Source: Saccharopolyspora gloriosae (GTDB lineage: Bacteria; Actinomycetota; Actinomycetes; Mycobacteriales; Pseudonocardiaceae). Taken from it: a DNA stretch of 64,000 nucleotides. The DNA lies in NCBI RefSeq assembly GCF_022828475.1, contig NZ_CP059557.1:62001-126000 (forward strand). Reading direction: 5' to 3'. The notes below the pieces were generated by a model. It ran no database searches and was not told the DNA's origin. It saw nothing but the letters and a program-made list of their open reading frames with translations. Positions 24,925-31,365 of the stretch are shown piece after piece. How positions within the stretch are numbered: position 1 is the first letter of the stretch; each line of letters starts with the position of its first letter. Made by a program: the position numbers and the translations under genes.

Positions 24925-24973
24925 AGTGAACGGACCGTTCGTCCAACCGGTTCGGACGAACGGTCCGTTCACT
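24925..24973. repeat. Long hairpin 3 of 3
   Basis: A 20-base stem (24925-24944 with 24954-24973) with the same arm sequence as hairpins 1 and 2, and a 9-base loop containing AACCGGTT. It begins about 121 bases after hairpin 2 and ends 56 bases before the rhodanese gene. Confidence 0.8.
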
Positions 24974-25029
24974 GCGCCCGCGGCCGACACCTCACGACAG
25001 GCCCACGGCGGGCGTGGCAGCATCGAGGC

Positions 25030-25383
25030 GTGACTACCCCGATGCAAGTACCCGGCGTGCCGCCGGAGGAGCTGCCCGCCGAGCTGCCCACCGCGAACTT
25101 CGCGCTGCTGGACGTCCGCGAGAACGACGAGTGGGCCGCGGGCCACGCCCCGGGCGCGCTGCACATCCCGATGAACGAGGTCCCGCAGCGGCTCGACGAG
25201 CTCCCGGAGGCCGATCAGGTTTACGTCGTGTGCCGCTCCGGCGGCCGCTCCGCACGGGTGACGGCGTACCTGAACGCGAACGGCTGGGACGCCGTCAACG
25301 TGGAGCGCGGCATGAACGGTTGGTCCGCCTCGGGCCGTCCCGTGGTGTCCGACGAGCCCGGCGCCGAGCCGTTCGTGCTGTGA
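25030..25383 (+). CDS. Rhodanese-like sulfurtransferase
   Basis: Single-domain rhodanese of 117 residues that carries persulfide sulfur on a cysteine. The active-site loop is CRSGGRS near residues 68-74. ALLDVRENDEWAAGHAPGAL and HIPMNEVPQRLDEL are the conserved early blocks, and NVERGMNGWSASGRPV closes the fold. No signal peptide, so cytoplasmic. The GTG at 25030 starts the product; the open frame extends upstream through the hairpins but is not coding there. Its stop overlaps the next gene's GTG (GTGA), so the DUF4328 protein is made with it. Confidence 0.93.
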   Translation: MTTPMQVPGVPPEELPAELPTANFALLDVRENDEWAAGHAPGALHIPMNEVPQRLDELPEADQVYVVCRSGGRSARVTAYLNANGWDAVNVERGMNGWSASGRPVVSDEPGAEPFVL

Positions 25384-26312
25384 CGACACCGCCACCGGAT
25401 CGCCGGCCGCCGGAGTCGACCTTGCGGGTGGAGTGGGTGGCCACTCCACCGGGAGGCCTGCGTCCAGGTCGCCGCCCGCGCCCTGCGGAGCGCTACACCG
25501 GGCCGCCGTCGTATCCGGGGGTGCCGAGGTGGGGCTTCCCGCTGCTGGGCTGGCGTTGGCCGCTGGCGTTGCCGACGCGTCCGCAGATCGATCCGGTGCA
25601 GCGGGTGACTTGGCTGTCCGGGATGGCGTGGTCGGCGTTGTGGTTGATGGCCGCCGTGTCGGGCATCGCGGCGGTGGGCGAGGCGTGGCGGTACGTCCTG
25701 CTGCTGATGAGCCGGGGTTCGGCGCTGTCGAAGCTGGCGCTGGACCTGTCGGACACGCTGGTGGTGACGGCGGGCGTGCTGAGCTGGCTGCTCGGCGTGA
25801 CCAGTGGCGTGTTCGCGGTGCTGTGGTTGTTGTGGGCGCGCAAGGCTTCGGCGCGGCGGCTGGAGGTGTCGCCGCGTCGCCCGGAGTGGCAGGTCGTGGC
25901 GGGCGTGCTGGTGCCGGGCGTGAACCTGGTGGCGCCGGGCACGGCGCTGGCGGAGCTGGAGCACGGGGTGCTGGCCACGGCGGGTGATCGCAGGCTGGAG
26001 TCCCGGCCGCGCCCGTCGCGGCTGGTGGGCGCCTGGTGGATCGCGTGGGCGGTGAGCCTGGTACTCGGCTTGGCCGCGTTCCTGTGGCGGTTCCGCGACG
26101 GTGTGCAGGCGATGGCGGACGGCGTGGTGCTGCACTTCTGGACGGATGTGGCGGCGGTGGTGTGCGCGGTGCTCACCATGCGCGTGATCAACTACTTGAC
26201 GAGCCTGATCGTGCCGCTGGATCCGACTCTGCTGCTGCGCCACCGGGTACTCGGGGTCAAGGACGCTCCGAAACCGGTCCGCCCGGACCGCCCGTCCACC
26301 GCACCTCGCTGA
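25380..26312 (+). CDS. DUF4328 multi-pass membrane protein
   Basis: Membrane protein of 310 residues, function unknown. A Pro/Arg-rich cytoplasmic N-terminus of about 65 residues contains PSYPGVPRWGFPLLGWRWP, then five or six transmembrane segments follow (for example WSALWLMAAVSGIAAVGEAW, VLSWLLGVTSGVFAVLWLLW and WIAWAVSLVLGLAAFLWRF). The segment RRPEWQVVAGVLVPGVNLV and the closing TMRVINYLTSLI are typical of actinobacterial DUF4328 proteins. It is translationally coupled to the rhodanese gene. That linkage could mean a role in sulfur or redox handling at the membrane, but this is inference. Confidence 0.85.
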   Translation: MTTPPPDRRPPESTLRVEWVATPPGGLRPGRRPRPAERYTGPPSYPGVPRWGFPLLGWRWPLALPTRPQIDPVQRVTWLSGMAWSALWLMAAVSGIAAVGEAWRYVLLLMSRGSALSKLALDLSDTLVVTAGVLSWLLGVTSGVFAVLWLLWARKASARRLEVSPRRPEWQVVAGVLVPGVNLVAPGTALAELEHGVLATAGDRRLESRPRPSRLVGAWWIAWAVSLVLGLAAFLWRFRDGVQAMADGVVLHFWTDVAAVVCAVLTMRVINYLTSLIVPLDPTLLLRHRVLGVKDAPKPVRPDRPSTAPR

Positions 26313-26413
26313 TTCCTCGAACAGCGACACGCGCCCGACGCCCGCTGAGGTGACCGCCTCCTTCGTCCACTCCCGCGTTGGGTCCACCGGGGACCGGTTC
26401 ACCGATGCGAGTG

Positions 26414-26432
26414 GGCGAACGGGGCGTTCGCC
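26414..26432. repeat. Short hairpin of the GAACGG family
   Basis: GGCGAACG (26414-26421) and CGTTCGCC (26425-26432) pair around a 3-base loop, about 100 bases after the DUF4328 stop. It resembles the cores of the hairpins at 24.7-25.0 kb. Confidence 0.5.
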
Positions 26433-26484
26433 TGGTGGCCACGTGGGTTCATCCGGTGGTTCTGCGGCCGGGATAATGCGCGAT

Positions 26485-27309
26485 ATGGGTGTTCCGGAGG
26501 TCGTGGCGCATCGTGGGGCGTCGGCGGAACGCGCTGAGCACACCCTCGGCGCCTACCAGGTCGCGCTGGATCAGGGCGCCGACGCGTTGGAGTGCGATGT
26601 GCGCGTGACGCGCGACGGGCACTTGGTGTGCGTGCACGATCGCCGCGTGGACCGCACGTCCACCGGCCGGGGTGTCGTGAGCGAGTTGACGTTGGGCGCG
26701 CTGTCCCGCTTCGACTTCGCGCATTGGCACCACGAGCTGCCGGATTCCGCGGACGACCTGGTCTTCGAGCCGCGGGCGAGCCCGATGGGCGGCGTGTCGC
26801 AGCGCCGCATCCTCACCTTCGACGAGCTGCTGGGCTTGGTGCGGGCGCAGTCGCGTCCGGTGCGGTTGTTCGCGGAGACGAAGCATCCGGTGCGGTACGG
26901 GGGCCTGGTGGAGGCGAAGTTGACGGCCGCGCTGGCCAGGCACGGGGTGTCGGCGCCCGCGTACAAGGACGATTCGCCGGTGGTGATGATGTCGTTCTCG
27001 TCGTCGGCGGTGCGCCGGTTCCGGGCGAATGCGCCGGGGGTGCCGACGGTGTTGTTGTTCGACCATTCGTCGCGGGCGGCGCGAGCGGGGGAGTTGCCGC
27101 GCTGGGCGGATGTGGCGGGGCCGAGTATCCGGCTGCTGCAGCAGGACCCGGAGCTGGCGGCGAAGATGGCGGCGCGCGGCCGGGACACCTACTGCTGGAC
27201 GGTGGACGCCGCGCGGGACGTGGAGTTGTGCCGCCGCGCCGGGGTGCGGTTCGTGGCGACGAATCGGCCGGGTGCGACGCGGGCGAGGTTGTCGGGCTTT
27301 CACGGTTAG
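26485..27309 (+). CDS. Glycerophosphodiester phosphodiesterase
   Basis: Hydrolyses glycerophosphodiesters from phospholipid turnover to glycerol 3-phosphate and an alcohol; 274 residues. The GDPD motif is complete: VVAHRGASAERAEHTLGAYQ with the catalytic His-Arg and metal-binding Glu, ALECDVRVTRDGHLVCVHDR with the second His, and LFAETKHP. TYCWTVDA and VRFVATNRPG are the C-terminal barrel strands. No signal peptide, so the cytoplasmic type. The start is ATG 26485 or 26476; the longer frame upstream is not conserved. Confidence 0.93.
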   Translation: MGVPEVVAHRGASAERAEHTLGAYQVALDQGADALECDVRVTRDGHLVCVHDRRVDRTSTGRGVVSELTLGALSRFDFAHWHHELPDSADDLVFEPRASPMGGVSQRRILTFDELLGLVRAQSRPVRLFAETKHPVRYGGLVEAKLTAALARHGVSAPAYKDDSPVVMMSFSSSAVRRFRANAPGVPTVLLFDHSSRAARAGELPRWADVAGPSIRLLQQDPELAAKMAARGRDTYCWTVDAARDVELCRRAGVRFVATNRPGATRARLSGFHG

Positions 27310-27328
27310 GCGTGCGGGTGTGATCCGT

Positions 27329-27402
27329 CTTGTCGGCGGCGAAGCCGACGAGTGACCACCAGAGCACGACGTCCACCGGCGGGTTCTCGGCGATTCCCTC
27401 CC
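27329..27402 (-). repeat. Dispersed intergenic repeat, copy B
   Basis: On the minus strand this contains GAGAACCCGCCGGTGG and TGGTCACTCGTCGGCTTCGC, matching copy C near 62.8 kb (GAGAACCCGCCAGTGG and TGGTCACTGCTCATCGGCTC) in the same order and spacing. It lies just after the phosphodiesterase gene. Confidence 0.6.
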
Positions 27403-27580
27403 GAGGGCGGCTTTTTCCTCGTGGCTGCGCTGATCGGAAAATGGACCCAGCAGCGGGGAACCGCTGAGGTTCCGCGACCCGACGCACTACGCGGGTCATT
27501 CCGAGTTGACCCGGAAAGTCGGGTTCGGTGGCGGCTCGATAGCGTCGGTGGGTCCTGTCACATCAGCGAGGAGGCTTCGA

Positions 27581-28528
27581 GTGTCGAAGCGAACGGCCCC
27601 GTCCCAGCGCGCTGAGGGAGCTGTCGGCCCGAGGCAGCCTTGCCCGTGCGGTTCCGGGAAGCGCTACAAGGCGTGCCACGGCGCGGCGGGCGGCTCCGCC
27701 GACGTGATCGTGACCAGGCCTTTCGAGGGCCTGGCGGCGGAGGGCGATTTGGTCGCGCTGCGCGAGTTCGTGCCGTCGGCGACGGCGAAGCTGCCGCTGC
27801 GCGACGGCGGCGAGGTCACCGTCGCTTCGGTGTTGCCGATGGCGGCGGCAGCGGTGAAGCGCACCGACGAGCAGGCCTTCATCGGCCTCCAGGTGCAGAC
27901 TCGTTCGGGTGATCTGAGCCGGGATTTGGCCCGCGCGATCGAGTGGGTGCAGCAGGCGGAGCCGGGCGAGTCGCTGCCGGTGGTCGGTCCGGAGCAGCCG
28001 CAGGACGGAGTGCCGACCCGGTTGCAGGACCTGATCGACCCGGACGCGGAGCTGGACGTGGTGCTGCACGAGGACTTCTCCTGGTGGCTGCCGGAGGGCA
28101 CCGAGGCCACCGGTGACGTCGCGCTGTCGTTGGAGCGCGCGAACGCCGCGATCATGCCGACGGAGCGGCTGACCGCCGAAGGCGCGCGTTCGGCGTACTG
28201 GGTGGATCCGGGCGAGAAGGCGCATCTGCGGTGGGTGCGCCCGGAGCCGGAGGAGAAGTTGCTGGCCGCGCTGGCCCGGTTGTCGGCGCGCGGTGAGCTG
28301 GCGTTGGACGAGGACAGCAAGTTCGCGGGTTCGTTCCGCGCGCACGGCGTTTTGGTGCCGGTGTGGGACCTGGACCGGGACAAGCATCCTCGCGAGTGGA
28401 ACGAACCGGCCGCGGCGCTGGGCGAGCGGTTGGCCGAGGCGTTGGAGTCGTTGGAGTCGACGCCGCTGGACGCCGCTGAGCGCCGTTCGCGCGACGGCCT
28501 GCGCGGCCGCCAGATCACGCTGCGCTGA
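27581..28528 (+). CDS. DUF5926 protein with SEC-C zinc motif
   Basis: Conserved actinobacterial protein of 315 residues. Near the N-terminus it has the SEC-C metal-binding motif (QPCPCGSGKRYKACHG), as at the C-terminus of SecA, where it binds zinc and contacts SecB or ribosomes. The rest is a single unnamed domain; blocks include DLIDPDAELDVVLHEDFSWW and KHPREWNEPAAALGERL. The GTG at 27581 has GAGGAGG seven bases upstream. Biochemical role unknown; the SEC-C motif suggests protein-protein or ribosome contact (inference). A strong terminator follows. Confidence 0.88.
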   Translation: MSKRTAPSQRAEGAVGPRQPCPCGSGKRYKACHGAAGGSADVIVTRPFEGLAAEGDLVALREFVPSATAKLPLRDGGEVTVASVLPMAAAAVKRTDEQAFIGLQVQTRSGDLSRDLARAIEWVQQAEPGESLPVVGPEQPQDGVPTRLQDLIDPDAELDVVLHEDFSWWLPEGTEATGDVALSLERANAAIMPTERLTAEGARSAYWVDPGEKAHLRWVRPEPEEKLLAALARLSARGELALDEDSKFAGSFRAHGVLVPVWDLDRDKHPREWNEPAAALGERLAEALESLESTPLDAAERRSRDGLRGRQITLR

Positions 28529-28533
28529 GCCCG

Positions 28534-28564
28534 GCGGGCGCTCGCCGCTGCGGCGAGCGCCCGC
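28534..28564 (+). terminator. Terminator hairpin after the DUF5926 gene
   Basis: GCGGGCGCTCGCCG (28534-28547) pairs perfectly with CGGCGAGCGCCCGC (28551-28564) around a 3-base loop, six bases after the stop codon. No T tract, as is common in this G+C range. Confidence 0.8.
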
Positions 28565-28684
28565 GCTCAGGAACGGTTCCCGAAGGCTTCTTAGGCCATC
28601 AGGGTGAAAGTCGGCCGATCCGGCAACCGCTCGCCCCGCTGGGGCGTGTCCTTCCACAGCAACAGGTCGTGGAGGGGAGGCGGC

Positions 28685-29260
28685 GTGACCGCTCAATTGC
28701 CCGCCGTGCGCGCCGCTTCGGAAGCGTCGGTGGGTTGGTCACGCCCGGCGCGTCAAGGGGATATGGCGACGGAGGACGATTTCGCGGAGTTCGTGCGCGT
28801 CGCCCTGCCCGGGTTGATGCGCTACGGCCACGCGCTCACGGGCAATCCGCACGACGCGGCGGATCTGGTGCAGACCGTGCTGGAGAAGGTCGGCGCGCGC
28901 TGGTCGAAGATCAGTCAGCAGTGCGAGGAGCCGCGCGCCTACATCCGCAAGGCGATGGCGAACACGCACGTGAGCAAGTGGCGCCGCACTCGCCGGGAGA
29001 CGTTGCTCGCGGAGTTCCCGGACGTGCCCGCGGTGGAGTCGCCGGACCGCTTGGAGAACGAGCCGTTGTGGCAGGCGTTGCGCGGTTTGCCGCCGAGGCA
29101 GCGCGCGGTGGTGGTGCTGCGCTACTACGAGGGTTTGTCGGAGGCGGAGATCGCCGAGACGCTCGGGGTCAGCGCGGGCACCGTGAAGAGTCAGGCCAGC
29201 AAGGCGTTGGCGTCGTTGCGCCGCAGGCTCGGCCCGGTGTTCGAGGGCGGTGGGGTGTGA
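28685..29260 (+). CDS. ECF sigma factor, SigE-family type
   Basis: Extracytoplasmic-function sigma factor of 191 residues. Region 2 is seen in FVRVALPGLMRYGHALTGNP and DAADLVQTVLEKV, and region 4 in LPPRQRAVVVLRYYEGLSEA and IAETLGVSAGTVKSQASKAL. The last 30 bases show an ATG-TGA junction with the next gene. I chose the GTG at 28685 because of the purine-rich GGAGGGGAGG just upstream; an ATG at 28763 would give a shorter form starting at region 2. It is coupled to a membrane protein that probably controls it. Confidence 0.93.
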   Translation: MTAQLPAVRAASEASVGWSRPARQGDMATEDDFAEFVRVALPGLMRYGHALTGNPHDAADLVQTVLEKVGARWSKISQQCEEPRAYIRKAMANTHVSKWRRTRRETLLAEFPDVPAVESPDRLENEPLWQALRGLPPRQRAVVVLRYYEGLSEAEIAETLGVSAGTVKSQASKALASLRRRLGPVFEGGGV

Positions 29261-29766
29261 TGGGCGACCTCGACGACGAGCTGCACCGGATGTTCGCCGA
29301 CGACCGGCTGGAGGTGCCGGTCCGCACCGGCGCCGAGTGGTCGCTGGTGGCGGGCGCGCGGCGGCGTCGCAAGCGGCAGACGACGGTGGCCGCGGTGGGC
29401 GGTGCGCTGGCGATGACGGTGCTGGTGGGCGGTGGCGCGGTGCTGATCGCGCGGCCCGCGCCGGAGGAGGTGCGGCCGGCGGTGCCGCCTGCGGTGAGCA
29501 CGTCGGTGCGGGTCCCGGGCGATCCGTCGGTTCCGGACGTCACCGCGACGTTCGTCCCGAACGCGCCGGGGGAGCCTGGGCGCGGTTCGCCGGACTCGGA
29601 CTTTCCGCCGCAGCAGGGCTCGGACCCGACCAGCGAGCGTCTGTCGATCTTGCGCACTTCAGCCCCGGACCCGACGTCCTCGGAACCGTCGGAGCCTTCG
29701 ACCTCGGACCCGTCCTCCTCGGAACCGACGACCCCGAGCACCGAACCCTCCGACGGGCCGGACTGA
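29260..29766 (+). CDS. Membrane protein coupled to the ECF sigma factor (possible anti-sigma)
   Basis: Protein of 168 residues whose ATG overlaps the sigma-factor stop (TGATG). The short cytoplasmic N-terminus (DLDDELHRMFADDRLEVPV) leads to a basic patch (RRRRKRQ), one transmembrane segment (VAAVGGALAMTVLVGGGAVLI) and a Pro/Ser/Thr-rich extracytoplasmic tail of about 100 residues ending in repeated SEPST/SSEPTTP-like units. This is the usual organisation of SigE-family operons in which the second gene restrains the sigma factor. There is no zinc anti-sigma (HxxxCxxC) motif, so control would be by another mode (inference). Confidence 0.8.
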   Translation: MGDLDDELHRMFADDRLEVPVRTGAEWSLVAGARRRRKRQTTVAAVGGALAMTVLVGGGAVLIARPAPEEVRPAVPPAVSTSVRVPGDPSVPDVTATFVPNAPGEPGRGSPDSDFPPQQGSDPTSERLSILRTSAPDPTSSEPSEPSTSDPSSSEPTTPSTEPSDGPD

Positions 29767-29780
29767 GCCACCGCGACGTG

Positions 29781-29815
29781 CGACGGCCCCGGCGCTGCGT
29801 GCACCGGGGCCGTCG
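29781..29815. terminator. Bidirectional terminator hairpin
   Basis: CGACGGCCCCGG (29781-29792) pairs with CCGGGGCCGTCG (29804-29815), a perfect 12-base stem with an 11-base loop, between the convergent sigma-factor operon and the ferritin gene. Confidence 0.85.
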
Positions 29816-29834
29816 TTCGTGGTGGGAGCGGGTG

Positions 29835-30395
29835 TCAGAGCGCTCCGCCCGCGGCCGGGGGAGCGGTCGGGTCGGAACCTTCGTCGCCGACGGATTCGCG
29901 GGCGAGGAAGTTCTCCACGTCGAACAGGTTCCCGTTGGAGCGGTCCACGACGGCCAGCAGCGTCGACATCTGCGAGACCTCTTCGACCTGTTCCTTGAGG
30001 AACCACTGGAGGAACTGCTCGCCGAGGTAGTCGCCTTCGTCGCGGGCGGCCTTGGCGAGCGTCACGATCTCCTGCGTCACTTCGCGTTCCTGCTCCAGCG
30101 CGAGGGCGACGAGTTCGCGGGTCTCGGTGAAGTCGTTGCGGACCTCTTCGATGGACGGGATGGCGACCTTGATGTCGTTGTCCATCAGGTATTGCACGAT
30201 CATCATGGCGTGGTTGCGCTCTTCGACCGACTGGCGGTAGAAGTGCGCGGCCAGTCGCGGCAGGTCCTCGTTGTCGAACCACACCGCGACCGCGAGGTAC
30301 TGCTGCGAAGCGGTGAGCTCGTTGCGCACCTGGTCCTGCAGCAGCTGGTGGAATCGGGATTCGCGGGGCTGGATCTTCTTAGCGGTGGTGGTCAT
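29835..30395 (-). CDS. Ferritin (BfrB-like, heme-free iron storage)
   Basis: Forms a 24-subunit shell that oxidises Fe(II) and stores it as a ferric mineral. The protein is 186 residues, close to mycobacterial BfrB. Ferroxidase-centre residues are in DQVRNELTASQQYLAVAVWF, SVEERNHAMMIVQYL and LEQEREVTQEIVTLA; QFLQWFLKEQVEEVSQ is the fourth helix. The C-terminal extension (ESVGDEGSDPTAPPAAGGAL) is typical of actinobacteria. I chose the ATG at 30395 because the family begins there. Iron-box-like sequences lie 75-115 bases upstream. In mycobacteria IdeR activates bfrB from tandem upstream boxes; the same is likely here (inference). Confidence 0.94.
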   Translation of the reverse strand: MTTTAKKIQPRESRFHQLLQDQVRNELTASQQYLAVAVWFDNEDLPRLAAHFYRQSVEERNHAMMIVQYLMDNDIKVAIPSIEEVRNDFTETRELVALALEQEREVTQEIVTLAKAARDEGDYLGEQFLQWFLKEQVEEVSQMSTLLAVVDRSNGNLFDVENFLARESVGDEGSDPTAPPAAGGAL

Positions 30396-30469
30396 GACTC
30401 GAAGAATACGCTCCAATTGACACCTCGCAATTCATCAGGCAACCCTTGGGAATGTTCGCCGAACCTTCC

Positions 30470-30509
30470 TTAAGTTTACTTTGCCTTATTTTGGCAAGGC
30501 AATCCTTAG
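30470..30509. promoter_or_regulatory. IdeR/DtxR-like iron boxes upstream of ferritin
   Basis: TTAAGTTTACTTTGCCTTA (30470-30488) reads in complement as TAAGGCAAAGTAAACTTAA and matches most positions of the 19-base DtxR/IdeR consensus. CAAGGCAATCCTTAG (30495-30509) is a second, weaker match. The region is markedly AT-rich. Position upstream of ferritin supports iron control. Confidence 0.55.
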
Positions 30510-30514
30510 TGGAT

Positions 30515-31213
30515 TCATCGCGATCTTGTGAAGGTGTGCTCGGCGCTTTCGCGGGGGTCGGAAGACCGCAGTCGCGCGATGATCGTCGCGGCGTCGTCCG
30601 TGCTGCCGTGAGCCGTCATGTAGCTGGTCGAACCGTCGATGACCAGCACGGATACCTCGCCGGTGCGGTCGTTCGGCTGTGCTCGCACCAGGCGCGAGTC
30701 CCACCGGCCGAGGATGCCGGGGTCGGCGTCGAGCGCCCCGGTCACCTCTCGCGCGGTGCGCCGCGCAGCGGATTCCCAAGCTCGGTCGGCGTGACGGCGC
30801 GCGATTTCCGCGACGTACTGAATGGTGCGGAATCGCAGTTCTGTGGGCGGTTCCACATCGCCCAAGCAATGCACCGTGAAATCGCTCCAGACGACGTGGT
30901 CGCAGCCGTACCGGTCTTCCTGGATCCGTGCGCTCACGAATCCGCAGCCCTCGATGCCGCAATTGCACCGCCACAGCACCGTGGTGCGCGGCTGCTCCGG
31001 CCACTCGGTCGGCAGCAGCGGGCTCGACCGCCCGAGCAGGGAGTCCGGGTCCCGCCCGACGCCCCTCAAGCCCAGCGTCCGCCCGAACAGGTCTTCCCCG
31101 TCAACGACGAACACGAGAGCAGGCCCGCTCCCGATCCCCATCTCGACCTGCTCCACCCGCAGCCCGAACTCGCTGTAGGCGGGCTCCTCCCGATGCGCGA
31201 TGCCGAATCCCAT
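30515..31213 (-). CDS. Hypothetical protein with CxC-GxxxCG motif
   Basis: Protein of about 232 residues that I do not recognise. It starts MGFGIAHREEPAYSEFGLRV. A possible metal-binding cluster WRCNCGIEGCGFVSARI lies near residue 84, close to a later conserved-looking YGCDHVVWSD. No transmembrane segment or signal peptide. The start may be the ATG at 31213; an upstream GTG or ATG nine codons earlier is also open. It stands alone between ferritin and the defence island and might be the first gene of that island or the last of the core. Confidence 0.7.
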   Translation of the reverse strand: MGFGIAHREEPAYSEFGLRVEQVEMGIGSGPALVFVVDGEDLFGRTLGLRGVGRDPDSLLGRSSPLLPTEWPEQPRTTVLWRCNCGIEGCGFVSARIQEDRYGCDHVVWSDFTVHCLGDVEPPTELRFRTIQYVAEIARRHADRAWESAARRTAREVTGALDADPGILGRWDSRLVRAQPNDRTGEVSVLVIDGSTSYMTAHGSTDDAATIIARLRSSDPRESAEHTFTRSR

Positions 31214-31365
31214 GCCTCCAGGGTGGCAGCCGAATATCACGTATCCGACTGTTGATCACGGCCTGTGCGGGCCGGGATCGATGTTGAAACGTTCGGGCGA
31301 CGTCCTGCGACGTAACGGGGCTACGGCCCGGGAGTCTCCGGCACGATGGATCAATGGAGGTTCGA

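Noticed and set aside
22954-25449. Long minus-strand frame through actP, the hairpins and rhodanese
   Set aside because: The repeated VNGPFV/TNGPFT peptides in it come from the hairpin DNA read as protein. actP and rhodanese are clear on the plus strand.
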